This document shows positions 52,018-61,907 of a stretch of 64,000 nt of DNA, one piece after another (the first letter of the stretch is position 1; the number at the start of each line of letters is the position of its first letter). The notes under the pieces were generated by a model. The model made no database searches. It was not told the origin of the DNA and saw only the letters and a program-made list of their open reading frames with translations. This DNA is from an uncultured Psychroserpens sp. (lineage in GTDB: Bacteria > Bacteroidota > Bacteroidia > Flavobacteriales > Flavobacteriaceae), in NCBI RefSeq assembly GCF_947500255.1, contig NZ_CANMRL010000001.1, positions 124,001-188,000 on the forward strand, written 5' to 3'. A program made the translations under genes and the position numbers.

Positions 52018-54630
52018 TTATGCGCGCTTCTTTTTCAATAACATACGTTTAATTTCATTGAGTTTCATTAATGCCTCAACTGGTGTTAAGGTATCTATAT
52101 CTGTATTGACAATCTCTTCTTTAATTTGTTCCAACAAGGGGTCATCTAGATTAAAGAAACTCAATTGCATCTCATTATCCAAGGTTTTTACCTTATCAGT
52201 CAATTCTTCACTAGAATGCGATTTTTCTAGTTGCTTTAATATCTTATTTGCGCGATGTATTACCTGTTGTGGCATACCTGCCATCTTCGCTACGTGAATT
52301 CCAAAACTATGCTCACTACCGCCTTCAACTAGTTTTCTTAAAAACAACACGTTATCTTTTAATTCCTTTACAGCAACATTAAAATTTTTAATACGCTCGA
52401 AAGTTTCAGACATTTCATTGAGCTCATGATAATGCGTTGCAAATAAGGTCTTTGCTTTAGTAGGATGTTCATGTAAGTATTCACTAATGGCCCAAGCAAT
52501 AGAGATTCCATCATAGGTGCTTGTGCCACGTCCAATTTCATCTAATAAGACTAAACTTCTATCTGAAATATTATTTAAAATCGATGCCGTCTCATTCATT
52601 TCAACCATAAACGTTGATTCGCCCATCGAGATATTATCACTCGCACCTACTCTTGTGAAAATCTTATCGGTTAGCCCAATTTTAGCTATTTCCGCAGGAA
52701 CAAAACTTCCCATTTGTGCTAGTAATACAATTAATGCTGTCTGGCGTAGAATTGCCGATTTACCCGACATATTTGGGCCAGTAATCATTATAATTTGCTG
52801 TTGTTCCCTATCAAGATAAACATCATTTGCAATGTAAGGTTCTCCATGTGGCAATTGTTTTTCAATCACAGGATGTCTTCCATTTTTGATGTCTAATTCA
52901 TAACCCTCAGTAAGTATTGGTCTCGTATAATTATTTTCGGTCGCTAATTGTGCAAAACCACTAAGACAATCTAATTGTGCAATTAATGCTGAGTTTTTTT
53001 GAACCGGTTTAATAAACTGTCCAATCCAATGCACTAGTTCTGAAAACAATTGCTGTTCTATAGCCAAAATACGTTCTTCAGCACCTAGAATTTTTGTTTC
53101 GTATTCTTTGAGTTCTTCAGTAATATAACGTTCTGCGCTTACCAGTGTTTGCTTTCTTATCCATTCTTCTGGAACCTTATCCTTATGCGTATGACGCACT
53201 TCTATATAATACCCAAATACATTATTAGATGCTATTTTGAGTGAGGTAATTCCGGTACGTTCGCTTTCACGCTCCAGCATTTTGTCGAGGTAATCTTTGC
53301 CTGAAGCCGAAAGATCTCGGAGTTCTTTGAGTTCAGAAGAAAAATCAGAAGAAATTGTATTTCCTTTTAAGATATTAACAGGCGCTTCTTCGTTTAGAGT
53401 TGCCTTAATACGCTCTCGAAGTTCATCACAAGTATCCATTTGCTCACCTAAATGCTGTAAGGCTTTATTGTCTGCTTGAACAGCTAAAGCTTGAATAGGC
53501 ACGATAGCTTCTAAAGCATTTTTAAGCTGAACAACTTCCCGAGGTGTAATTTTTGCAGTTGCTACTTTTGATATAAGACGCTCAATATCACCAATTTGCT
53601 TTAATTGATGTTGTAACTTTTGCAGCAATTCCGAATCGTTTTTTATAAACTCAACAACATCATGACGCTGATTAATACCATCCTTATTCACAAGAGGTAA
53701 TGCCAACCATCGTTTGAGTAATCGACCTCCCATTGGAGAGATGGTCTTATCAATTACATCAACAAGAGTCACGGCATTCTGATTAGTAGAATGGTATAGC
53801 TCTAAATTTTTAATCGTAAATCGATCCATCCAAACATGCTCTCCTTTTGCCAAGCGTTGGATCGTTGTGATATGCTGCAATTTATGATGTTGAGTCTCTC
53901 CTAAATAATGTAAGACAGCTCCAGAGGCTACAATACCTTCATATAAATCATCAATTCCAAAACCCTTTAATGATTTTGTGTTGAAATGTTTCAGTAAGGT
54001 TTCATTAGCATAATCATCCTGAAACACCCAATCTTCGAGATAAAAGGCATGAAAGTCATGGCCAAAAGCTTCATTATATTTTTTTCGGTTTGGTTTTGAC
54101 ACCAATACCTCGCTAGGTCTAAAGTTTTGAAGGAGCTTGTCAACATATTCTTCATTTCCTTGGGAGATGAAAAATTCGCCAGTAGACACATCTAGAAATG
54201 AGATACCTACAGCTTTTATTCCGAAGAAAACAGCCGCTAAAAAGTTGTTGGACTTAGAGTGTAGGATATCATCATTAAGTGCAACTCCTGGTGTTACTAA
54301 TTCAGTAACTCCACGTTTCACAATCGTTTTGGTTTGTTTAGGGTCTTCGAGCTGATCACAAATAGCAACGCGTTCACCAGCTTTAACCAATTTAGGCAAA
54401 TAGGTGTTTAATGAGTGGTGAGGAAAACCAGCCAATTCGGTTTCGGTTTCACTACCAGCGCCTCGTTTAGTAAGAATGATATCTAAAATTTTAGAGGCTC
54501 TTACGGCATCTTGACCAAAGGTTTCATAAAAATCCCCTACTCGAAACAATAACAACGCATCAGGATATTTTGCCTTGATGGTATTATATTGCTTCATTAA
54601 CGGTGTTTCTTTTTTTGCTTTTTTAGCCAA
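52018..54630 (-). CDS. mutS: DNA mismatch repair protein MutS
   Basis: An 870-residue protein, the normal length. The N-terminal mismatch-binding domain carries the GDFYETF motif (Phe/Glu wedge, residues about 31-37). Connector, core and clamp domains follow. The ABC-type ATPase has Walker [14 protein letters not shown], signature/Walker [17 protein letters not shown] and H-loop FATHYHEL, and the C-terminal dimerisation helices come last. It recognises base mismatches and recruits MutL. Convergent with nothing; the tRNA pair lies downstream on the same strand and the RNA methyltransferase gene starts divergently 120 bp upstream. Confidence 0.98.
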   Translation of the reverse strand: MAKKAKKETPLMKQYNTIKAKYPDALLLFRVGDFYETFGQDAVRASKILDIILTKRGAGSETETELAGFPHHSLNTYLPKLVKAGERVAICDQLEDPKQTKTIVKRGVTELVTPGVALNDDILHSKSNNFLAAVFFGIKAVGISFLDVSTGEFFISQGNEEYVDKLLQNFRPSEVLVSKPNRKKYNEAFGHDFHAFYLEDWVFQDDYANETLLKHFNTKSLKGFGIDDLYEGIVASGAVLHYLGETQHHKLQHITTIQRLAKGEHVWMDRFTIKNLELYHSTNQNAVTLVDVIDKTISPMGGRLLKRWLALPLVNKDGINQRHDVVEFIKNDSELLQKLQHQLKQIGDIERLISKVATAKITPREVVQLKNALEAIVPIQALAVQADNKALQHLGEQMDTCDELRERIKATLNEEAPVNILKGNTISSDFSSELKELRDLSASGKDYLDKMLERESERTGITSLKIASNNVFGYYIEVRHTHKDKVPEEWIRKQTLVSAERYITEELKEYETKILGAEERILAIEQQLFSELVHWIGQFIKPVQKNSALIAQLDCLSGFAQLATENNYTRPILTEGYELDIKNGRHPVIEKQLPHGEPYIANDVYLDREQQQIIMITGPNMSGKSAILRQTALIVLLAQMGSFVPAEIAKIGLTDKIFTRVGASDNISMGESTFMVEMNETASILNNISDRSLVLLDEIGRGTSTYDGISIAWAISEYLHEHPTKAKTLFATHYHELNEMSETFERIKNFNVAVKELKDNVLFLRKLVEGGSEHSFGIHVAKMAGMPQQVIHRANKILKQLEKSHSSEELTDKVKTLDNEMQLSFFNLDDPLLEQIKEEIVNTDIDTLTPVEALMKLNEIKRMLLKKKRA

Positions 54631-54752
54631 TGGTTTTATATTTTTTAAATAGTACTTTTGTCAAAACTGTAAGACTGCTAAAGTACTTATAATTTGAAGT
54701 TTTATAAAGCTGAATAACCAGAAGTTATTTACAAAAAACGTAAGATTTTAAC

Positions 54753-55292
54753 ATGCGAAAACTAAAAAATAGCGAACTTGACCGATTAAATGTTGATGAA
54801 TTTAAAGAAGCAAAAAAAACACCACTCATCATTATTCTCGATAATATTAGGAGTTTAAACAACATTGGCTCTGTGTTTCGTACTAGTGATGCCTTTTTAG
54901 TTGAAAAAATTTACCTCTGCGGAATTACAGCTACGCCTCCTCATAATGATATCAGAAAGACGGCTTTAGGAAGTACTGAAACTGTAAATTGGGAATATAT
55001 TGAAAACACTTTAGACATCGTCAAAAAACTAAAATCTGAGAACGTTAAGGTGATCTCTATTGAACAAGCAGATCAGGCGACTATGCTTAATGAGTTTAAA
55101 CCTAAAGAAAATCAAACCTACGCACTTGTGTTTGGAAACGAAGTAAAAGGAGTCTCTCAAGAGGTTGTTAATGCCAGTGATATGGTTATAGAAATTCCAC
55201 AGTTTGGCACTAAGCATTCTCTAAACATCTCTGTAAGCTGTGGTGTTGTGGTTTGGGATGTGTTCAATAAACTAACTAAAAGCTTAAAGTAG
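54753..55292 (+). CDS. SpoU/TrmH-family RNA 2'-O-methyltransferase
   Basis: A 179-residue SPOUT enzyme with the three SpoU motifs: NIRSLNNIGSVFRTSDAF (motif 1), YALVFGNEVKGVSQEV (motif 2) and IPQFGTKHSLNISVSCGVV (motif 3, which helps form the trefoil-knot SAM site). It has no N-terminal RNA-binding extension, as in short TrmL/TrmH-like proteins. The substrate (a tRNA or rRNA ribose) cannot be told from sequence. The SAM methyltransferase gene follows without a gap. Confidence 0.92.
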   Translation: MRKLKNSELDRLNVDEFKEAKKTPLIIILDNIRSLNNIGSVFRTSDAFLVEKIYLCGITATPPHNDIRKTALGSTETVNWEYIENTLDIVKKLKSENVKVISIEQADQATMLNEFKPKENQTYALVFGNEVKGVSQEVVNASDMVIEIPQFGTKHSLNISVSCGVVVWDVFNKLTKSLK

Positions 55293-55949
55293 TTGCGAAA
55301 AAAACCCAAAATAGCTTGGCCTACAAAAGATGTTATGAATCAGGTTTATGAACAACACCTTTGGGGCGGAAAAGATGTTGATTTTTATTCTGGAGAAGGG
55401 TCTCATGATCAAGAAATTTTGAGCTCCTATATTGAAGCAGTAAGATCTTTTTTAAAGTCGCATAACAATTCTTTGACCGTTTGTGATTTAGGTTGTGGCG
55501 ATTTCAATATAGGAAAACACTTAACCAAGTACACCAATACATATATTGCTATTGATATTGTTGAAAATCTTATAGAAAGAAACAAAACTAAGTTTAAAAA
55601 AGATCATCTTGAGTTTTATTGCTTAGATGCTGCAAAAGACAAACTTCCATTTGCAGATTGTATCATAATACGACAAGTATTTCAGCATTTGTCAAACGCA
55701 GAAATTCAAAGCATAACTAAAAAATTAAAGCATTATAAATACATCATTTTAACTGAACACATACCAACAGGAACATTCACGCCAAATAAGGACATTATTT
55801 CAGGACAGGGTATTAGACTAAAATATGATAGTGGTGTTGACTTGCTAAAAGCCCCTTTCAATTTAAAAATTAATCAGCAGTCTCTTATAGACAACATTGT
55901 TTTAGATGGTAACAAGGGTCAAATTACAACAACTCTATTCATTACATAG
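55293..55949 (+). CDS. Class I SAM-dependent methyltransferase
   Basis: A 218-residue protein starting with TTG immediately after the upstream stop; an ATG at codon 15 is the alternative. Motif I is VCDLGCGDFNIGKHL (SAM-binding Asp/Gly loop), followed by YIAIDIVENLIERN (acidic residue after strand 2), CIIIRQVFQHLSN (motif for strand 4) and YIILTEHIP. The conserved N-terminal WPTK...HLWGG is typical of this Bacteroidota group. The substrate is unknown. Probably co-transcribed with the RNA methyltransferase. Confidence 0.85.
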   Translation: MRKKPKIAWPTKDVMNQVYEQHLWGGKDVDFYSGEGSHDQEILSSYIEAVRSFLKSHNNSLTVCDLGCGDFNIGKHLTKYTNTYIAIDIVENLIERNKTKFKKDHLEFYCLDAAKDKLPFADCIIIRQVFQHLSNAEIQSITKKLKHYKYIILTEHIPTGTFTPNKDIISGQGIRLKYDSGVDLLKAPFNLKINQQSLIDNIVLDGNKGQITTTLFIT

Positions 55950-55977
55950 ATTCTTAATCAAGTCTAAAGTACCTAAA

Positions 55978-57108
55978 TCACTCTCGACAAATCTCTCCCA
56001 ACAACCATAAATAGTCGTTTCGGTTATTTACAAAATCTTTATCTGAAATATCAATAATTTTCACATTCAGTTCTGTTTGTTTTTTTAAAAAGTCTAGATA
56101 GCCTGAATTGATTTTTTCCAAGTATTCATCATCAATATTCTGCTCATAATCTCGCCCACGTTTTTTTATATTTTCCTGTAATCGCTCTGTGTTTTGATAC
56201 AAATACACATACAACTCTGGTTTTGCAATGTCTTTGTACATTAGGTAAAATAGCTTTCTGTATAACTTGAATTCGTCTTCTGGCAAGGTAATCTTAGAAA
56301 AGATTAGTGACTTATAAATGTCATAATCACTTACTATAAAGTCCTTAAACAAGTCTAATTGAGATAAATCGTCACTTATTTGTTGGTAACGATCTGCTAA
56401 AAACGACATTTCTAGTGTAAAAGCATAACGTTGTGGCTCTTCGTAAAATTTAGGCAAGAACGGGTTATCAGCAAAACGTTCTAAAATTAATTTAGCATTA
56501 AAATCATTAGAAATCTGATGAGCCAAACTTGTTTTTCCAGCACCTATATTTCCTTCTATAGCTATGTAATTGTAACTCGAAAAATTAAATTGCTTTGATG
56601 GGTTCTTTAACCAAATTTTTATGGCTTCAACTGAGCTTTTATCGTCACATTCAAGCACCAATTCTTCAGTAGTTTTCTTTAGTTTGGGATGTTCTATTTT
56701 TGACGCAATATCCTTAAGAGGTTGCAATACAAACTGTCTATTTTGAAGTTCAGGATGCGGAATAACCAAGTCATCTTGATTATAAATTTCAGTATTAAAA
56801 AACAAAATATCTAAATCAATTGTTCTAGACTCATAGGTGCCTGATTGTATTTTGTCACGACCTAGTTTCTTTTCTATTACCTGCAGCTTTTCCAAAACAT
56901 TTTCGGCAGTATCAGTAGTTTCAATACAAATACATGTATTTAAAAAATCGTCTCCTGCAAAACCAAGCGCAGGTGTGTTATACACCTTTGCAATGCTATT
57001 AACTTTACCTATTTCAGTAAAAATTAAATTCACAGCATCTTGCAGATATTTTAATCTGTCGCCTTTATTACTCCCGAGAGCGATGTAAACGTGGTTAGTA
57101 GAATTCAT
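55978..57108 (-). CDS. folK: FolK - deoxynucleoside kinase fusion protein
   Basis: A 376-residue fusion. Residues 1-165 are the folate enzyme 6-hydroxymethyl-7,8-dihydropterin pyrophosphokinase (YIALGSNKGDRLKYLQDAV, YESRTIDLDILFF, IPHPELQNRQFVLQPL). Residues about 175-376 are a deoxynucleoside kinase with P-loop IEGNIGAGKTS, the ERFADNPFLPKFYE motif and a lid RGRDYEQ. This fusion is a known feature of Flavobacteriia and supports the taxonomic placement. It converges on the methyltransferase gene and is divergent from the transporter gene. Confidence 0.95.
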   Translation of the reverse strand: MNSTNHVYIALGSNKGDRLKYLQDAVNLIFTEIGKVNSIAKVYNTPALGFAGDDFLNTCICIETTDTAENVLEKLQVIEKKLGRDKIQSGTYESRTIDLDILFFNTEIYNQDDLVIPHPELQNRQFVLQPLKDIASKIEHPKLKKTTEELVLECDDKSSVEAIKIWLKNPSKQFNFSSYNYIAIEGNIGAGKTSLAHQISNDFNAKLILERFADNPFLPKFYEEPQRYAFTLEMSFLADRYQQISDDLSQLDLFKDFIVSDYDIYKSLIFSKITLPEDEFKLYRKLFYLMYKDIAKPELYVYLYQNTERLQENIKKRGRDYEQNIDDEYLEKINSGYLDFLKKQTELNVKIIDISDKDFVNNRNDYLWLLGEICRE

Positions 57109-57179
57109 ATTGAGTTGTCAAAATAATGAAAAGAAAATCACTTTGACGTATATTTACAGTAAGTTTTTATTCACAATTT

Positions 57180-57884
57180 ATGACCTTAAAAGACAAACTA
57201 GTTGCGCAACGTATTTATTTGTTTTTAGCTGCGCTTTTTATCACATCGTTAGTGGTTTCGAATCTTATTTTTCAAAAGTTTTTTTATTGGTATCCTGTTG
57301 ATGTCGAAATTTTTGGATCTAAGCTTTTTGAAATCTCAGTTGGGATACTCCCCTATCCGATCACATTTTTAATTACCGATTTAATTAGCGAAATCTACGG
57401 AAAGAAACGTGCCAACCAAGTCGTTGTTGCAGGTATTTTTGCATCGGCTTTTTCATTACTCATTGTTTACGTCTCTAATAGTGTTCCAGCAACATCTTGG
57501 TCTCCTGTTGGAAACAAAATGTTCTCTACTGTTTTTGGGAGTACTGCAATTGCTGTGTTTGCTAGTATGATGGCATATTTATTAGCACAATTTGTCGATA
57601 TTCAAATCTATCATTTCTGGAAACGACTCACTAAAGGAAAGCACTTATGGTTGCGTAATAACTTTTCTACATGGCTCTCTCAATTTGTAGACACACTAAC
57701 CATATTATTATTACTATGCTCTTTTGATATTATTGCCTGGGAACGATTTAGTGGTTTATTGGTTGCTGGATTTCTATTTAAAGTATTAGTTGCATTATTT
57801 GACACTCCATTTTTATATCTTGGTGTTTATCTATTTAGAAGACGTTTCAACTTAAAAATAAATGAAGAAATTGATCTCATTTAA
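57180..57884 (+). CDS. yhhQ: Queuosine precursor transporter (YhhQ family)
   Basis: A 234-residue inner-membrane protein with six or seven hydrophobic helices. Family motifs are EISVGILPYPITFLITDLIS, EIYGKKRANQVVVAG and a late NNFSTWLSQFVDTLTILLL. YhhQ proteins import queuosine precursors (preQ0/preQ1 type) for tRNA modification. It is a single gene; the next gene begins 88 bp on. Confidence 0.92.
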   Translation: MTLKDKLVAQRIYLFLAALFITSLVVSNLIFQKFFYWYPVDVEIFGSKLFEISVGILPYPITFLITDLISEIYGKKRANQVVVAGIFASAFSLLIVYVSNSVPATSWSPVGNKMFSTVFGSTAIAVFASMMAYLLAQFVDIQIYHFWKRLTKGKHLWLRNNFSTWLSQFVDTLTILLLLCSFDIIAWERFSGLLVAGFLFKVLVALFDTPFLYLGVYLFRRRFNLKINEEIDLI

Positions 57885-57972
57885 ATGCCTATTGGGTTAA
57901 AATTTTATTAAACTTTTGCATTAGCAAGACTTAAACTATATTCTGTACGTATATAGGTTACAAAACAATCAC

Positions 57973-60603
57973 ATGAAGAAAGCTCTAAAGATTACAGGAA
58001 TTACTCTACTCATTATATTTTTCTTATTGATCGCCATACCGTTTGCGTTTCAAGGTCAAATAAAAGACATGGTAAAAAACTTTATTAATGAAAACCTTAA
58101 TGCTAAGGTTGAATTTAGTGATGTTAGCTTAAGTTTTATTCGCAGCTTTCCACAAGCTCATGTCACTGTAGACGATTTGGTGATTACCAATTATAAACCT
58201 TTTGAAGGAGAAACCTTTGCTACGGCAAAAAACATCGCCTTTACAATGTCTGTAAAAGAATTGTTTAAAAGTGCGAGTGAAGATCCTATTGTTGTAAATT
58301 CTATAGCTATAGATGAAGCCTTATTGACCTTAAAAACTGATCCTCTGGGAAATAATAATTATGATATTACCAAAGAAAAGGAAAACGCACAAACAACTGT
58401 AGATTCGTCAAGCGGATTTGCTTTTGATATCGAAGATTACAAAATCAATAACAGTGCATTTACTTATTTAGATGAAAAATCTAATACACAAATTTACATT
58501 TCAGAATTAAACCATTCTGGTAACGGTACATTTTCGGAAGAAAAATCGCAATTAGATACACAAACGGCAGCCACTGTAAGTATGAGTATTGATAGTACGC
58601 AATACTTAAATCAAAATACAATAAAGTTAGATGCTCTTATTGGAATGAATTTAAAAGATCAAAAGTATACCTTTATGGAAAACAAAGGCTTTATCAATCA
58701 ATTGCCATTAGTGTTTAGTGGTTACTTTCAACAATTGGAAGATGGTCAAGATATTGATATCACATTTGAAAATCCAGAATCATCTTTTAAAGATTTTCTT
58801 GCTGTAATTCCCGAAGCCTATTCAAAAAATATTGACAATGTTGAAACTTCAGGTGATTTTAAAGTGAATGGTATCATCAAAGGAAAAGTAACAGAAACCA
58901 CCATCCCAAAATTAGATATTAATATTTCATCTAATAATGCTTCATTTAAATATCCCGATTTACCTAAACGGGTTAATAATATCACCATAAATACAGCAAT
59001 AAAGAATACCACGGGAAATTCTGATGACACCTATGTAGATATTAAAAAACTGAATTTTAAAATTGATAACGACAGCTTTAAATCTAGTGCTCAAATACGA
59101 AACCTTACAGAAAACATATTGGTTAACGCTAATATTGATGGCACGTTAAATCTCGCCAATTTAACCAAAGCCTACCCTATCGAATTAGACAAACAGCTCA
59201 GTGGAATTTTAAAAGGAAAACTCAATACATCTTTTGATATGAATGCTATAGAAACTAATGCTTATCAGCGCATTAAAACTGCCGGAAGTGCTAGCATTAG
59301 TGATTTCATTTTTTCTTCAGAAGATATAGTTAATCCAATACAAATTAACAAAGCAGATATGACCTTTAATCCAGGGCATGTTTCATTAAATAGTTTTGAT
59401 GCAAAAACAGGCACCAGTGATTTTAGAGCTACCGGAACTATTAAAAACTTACTAGGTTTTTTACTAAGCGACAAAAAATTACAAGGAAATTTCAATGTCG
59501 ACTCCAATAATTTTGTGGTTAGTGACTTTATGATTGAAGATGAGTCTGCTACTGAAAACTCTAATAAGACAACATCGGATAGTGAATCGTTGAAAATTCC
59601 AGATTTTTTAGATTGTACAATTAATGCTAATGCAAAAACAGTGGTCTATGACAATCTCACATTAAAGGATGTAACTGGCACCTTATTAATTAAAGATCAA
59701 GAAGCTAAATTAAATAATTTGACCTCAAATATATTCAATGGTGTTTTGGCGTTAACTGGTCGTGTATCAACAAAAACCGACACCCCAGTTTTTGATCTTA
59801 ATTTAGGCGCCGAAGATTTTGATATTTCTCAATCGTTCAAAGGCCTAGAACTATTACAAAACTTAGCTCCTATTGCTAAAGTATTACAAGGAAAACTCAA
59901 CACCGTAATCAAACTACAAGGCACACTTAATAATGAATTTACACCGAATCTAAACACCATTTCAGGAGATGCCTTTGCTGAAGTTTTCACTACAAACATC
60001 ACTCAAAATGAAGCAATAATAGGTAAACTTAGTAATGCTTTAAAGTTTATTGATTTCAATAAACTCGATTTAAAAGCCTTGAAAACGAAGCTTGACTTTT
60101 CTGATGGTCTAGTGAGCGTAAAACCATTCAGCCTAAAATATGAGGATATAGATATTGTTGTATCTGGAACACACAGCTTTGATAAAAACTTAAACTATGA
60201 TGTGGTATTTGATGTGCCTGCTAAATATTTAGGAAGTGATGTTAATCAATTGCTTGGTAAAATTAATGATGCCGAAGTAAATAAACTCACAATTCCAGTA
60301 ACAGCAAATATAACTGGTAGCTATACTAGTCCGCAAGTACAAACAGATTTAAGTAGCGGTGTATCAAATTTGACAAAGAAATTAGTTGAAATTCAGAAGG
60401 AAAAACTTTTAAATCAAGGCAAAGATAAAATCAATGATCTTTTAGGTGGACTCATAGGTTCAAAAAAGGAAACTAACAAAGATTCAACAATCGTAAAAAC
60501 CGACACTACTAAAAAGGCAGATCCATTAAAAGAAGGTGTTAAAGATTTACTTGGTGGGCTATTAAAAAAGAGAAAGAAAAAGAAGGATTCGACTAAAAAC
60601 TAA
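57973..60603 (+). CDS. AsmA-like family protein
   Basis: An 876-residue protein with an N-terminal transmembrane anchor (ITGITLLIIFFLLIAIPFAF). An AsmA-type start follows (SDVSLSFIRSFPQAHVTVDD), then a very long periplasmic beta-rich region of the kind that forms a lipid-channelling groove in the AsmA/TamB class. The C-terminus is basic and Lys-rich. In the family such proteins act in phospholipid or outer-membrane homeostasis; the precise role here is unknown. A 140-bp gap with a promoter separates it from rpoD. Confidence 0.88.
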   Translation: MKKALKITGITLLIIFFLLIAIPFAFQGQIKDMVKNFINENLNAKVEFSDVSLSFIRSFPQAHVTVDDLVITNYKPFEGETFATAKNIAFTMSVKELFKSASEDPIVVNSIAIDEALLTLKTDPLGNNNYDITKEKENAQTTVDSSSGFAFDIEDYKINNSAFTYLDEKSNTQIYISELNHSGNGTFSEEKSQLDTQTAATVSMSIDSTQYLNQNTIKLDALIGMNLKDQKYTFMENKGFINQLPLVFSGYFQQLEDGQDIDITFENPESSFKDFLAVIPEAYSKNIDNVETSGDFKVNGIIKGKVTETTIPKLDINISSNNASFKYPDLPKRVNNITINTAIKNTTGNSDDTYVDIKKLNFKIDNDSFKSSAQIRNLTENILVNANIDGTLNLANLTKAYPIELDKQLSGILKGKLNTSFDMNAIETNAYQRIKTAGSASISDFIFSSEDIVNPIQINKADMTFNPGHVSLNSFDAKTGTSDFRATGTIKNLLGFLLSDKKLQGNFNVDSNNFVVSDFMIEDESATENSNKTTSDSESLKIPDFLDCTINANAKTVVYDNLTLKDVTGTLLIKDQEAKLNNLTSNIFNGVLALTGRVSTKTDTPVFDLNLGAEDFDISQSFKGLELLQNLAPIAKVLQGKLNTVIKLQGTLNNEFTPNLNTISGDAFAEVFTTNITQNEAIIGKLSNALKFIDFNKLDLKALKTKLDFSDGLVSVKPFSLKYEDIDIVVSGTHSFDKNLNYDVVFDVPAKYLGSDVNQLLGKINDAEVNKLTIPVTANITGSYTSPQVQTDLSSGVSNLTKKLVEIQKEKLLNQGKDKINDLLGGLIGSKKETNKDSTIVKTDTTKKADPLKEGVKDLLGGLLKKRKKKKDSTKN

Positions 60604-60688
60604 CGTCTTTCAGTAAAAAGCGTTAAAAAAAAACTAAAAATCAACAAAATTTAAGTCTTTTTTGTAAAGAAATGCATAATTATTTGCT

Positions 60689-60720
60689 TTTGTCAATTTA
60701 AAAGTTATGTTGTACTCTTG
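60689..60720 (+). promoter_or_regulatory. Candidate Bacteroidota promoter of rpoD
   Basis: TTTG (60689-60692), 20 bp, TACTCTTG (60713-60720), close to the -33 TTTG / -7 TAnnTTTG consensus of the phylum, 28 bp before the rpoD start. Confidence 0.6.
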
Positions 60721-60747
60721 CAAACTTTTTAAAATACACATTTATAC

Positions 60748-61611
60748 ATGAGGCAATTAAAAATCACTAAACAAGTTACCAACCGTGAATCTAAATCCTT
60801 AGACAAATACCTACAAGACATCAGTAAGCTACCTATGATTACTGCTGAAGAAGAAGTTGAACTTGCTCAGCGTATCCGAGAAGGTGATCAATTGGCTTTA
60901 GACAAACTCACGACAGCTAACTTACGTTTCGTAGTTTCTGTTGCAAAACAATATCAAAACCAAGGGCTTACGCTCCCAGATTTAATTAATGAAGGAAATG
61001 CAGGTTTAGTTAAAGCTGCTAAGCGTTTTGATGAGACTAGAGGCTTTAAATTTATTTCTTATGCAGTTTGGTGGATTCGACAAGCAATTTTACAAGCTTT
61101 AGCAGAACAATCTCGAATAGTTAGATTACCTTTGAACAAAATTGGTTCAATAAATAAAATCAATAAGACCTATTCTTTCTTGGAGCAAACACATGAAAGG
61201 CCTCCTAGTGCCGAGGAAATAGCACACGAATTAGATATGACTGTTACTGAAGTGAAACAGTCTTTGAAAAATTCTGGAAGGCATTTATCAATGGATGCAC
61301 CTTTAAAAGAAGGTGAAACATCAAGTTTATATGATGTTGTTAAATCTGGTGAATCACCAAATCCTGATAGAGATTTGATGAAAGAATCTCTTAATGTTGA
61401 AATAAATAGAGCATTAGACACGCTATCGCAAAAAGAGAGTGATGTTATTCGCTTAAATTTTGGTTTAAGTAATGAGCCACCAATGACATTAGATGAAATT
61501 GGAGCAACATTTGATTTAACTAGAGAACGTGTAAGACAAATTAGAGAAAAAGGAATTAAACGATTACGTCAAGATTCTAAAAGTAAAATATTAAAAACGT
61601 ATTTAGGATAG
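60748..61611 (+). CDS. rpoD: Primary sigma factor RpoD (Bacteroidota short form)
   Basis: A 287-residue sigma-70 lacking region 1.1, normal for Bacteroidota. Region 1.2 ([20 protein letters not shown]), region 2 ([50 protein letters not shown]), region 3 ([16 protein letters not shown]) and region 4 helix-turn-helix ([19 protein letters not shown]) are all present. It directs RNA polymerase to TTTG/TAnnTTTG promoters. rpsU follows after 29 bp and is probably in the same transcript. Confidence 0.97.
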   Translation: MRQLKITKQVTNRESKSLDKYLQDISKLPMITAEEEVELAQRIREGDQLALDKLTTANLRFVVSVAKQYQNQGLTLPDLINEGNAGLVKAAKRFDETRGFKFISYAVWWIRQAILQALAEQSRIVRLPLNKIGSINKINKTYSFLEQTHERPPSAEEIAHELDMTVTEVKQSLKNSGRHLSMDAPLKEGETSSLYDVVKSGESPNPDRDLMKESLNVEINRALDTLSQKESDVIRLNFGLSNEPPMTLDEIGATFDLTRERVRQIREKGIKRLRQDSKSKILKTYLG

Positions 61612-61640
61612 CCCTAAAATAGATAACCACAAGTATTACA

Positions 61641-61835
61641 ATGATTAAAATTTTAGTAAAAGAAGGAGAAAGCATAGAACGTGCTTTAAAGCGTTACAAA
61701 AGAAAACACCGTAACGTAAAAACGATGCAAAACATTCGTGAAAATCAATTTTTCACTAAGCCATCAGTAAAAAGAAGACGTGAAATTCAAAAAGCTAGCT
61801 ACATTCAAGATTTAAGAAATCAAGAAGATATTTAG
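61641..61835 (+). CDS. rpsU: 30S ribosomal protein S21
   Basis: A 64-residue, very basic protein with the S21 start IKILVKEGESIERALKRYKR and an Arg/Lys-rich helix. S21 helps mRNA binding at the 30S anti-Shine-Dalgarno region. A strong terminator follows. Confidence 0.97.
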   Translation: MIKILVKEGESIERALKRYKRKHRNVKTMQNIRENQFFTKPSVKRRREIQKASYIQDLRNQEDI

Positions 61836-61857
61836 TAGACATTTCACCTTAACATAA

Positions 61858-61888
61858 AAAAAAGCCTTTCCAATGGAAAGGCTTTTTT
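61858..61888. terminator. Bidirectional terminator between rpsU and the lipoprotein gene
   Basis: A long palindrome AAAGCCTTTCC / GGAAAGGCTTT with A-rich and T-rich flanks on both sides. It lies 25 bp after rpsU and 20 bp after the convergent lipoprotein gene. Confidence 0.9.
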
Positions 61889-61907
61889 TTATGTTATATA
61901 TTTAAAT

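Noticed and set aside
52517-52819. 100-residue plus-strand frame, with similar ones at 51983 and 54137
   Set aside because: Antisense to mutS; shadows of a conserved gene.
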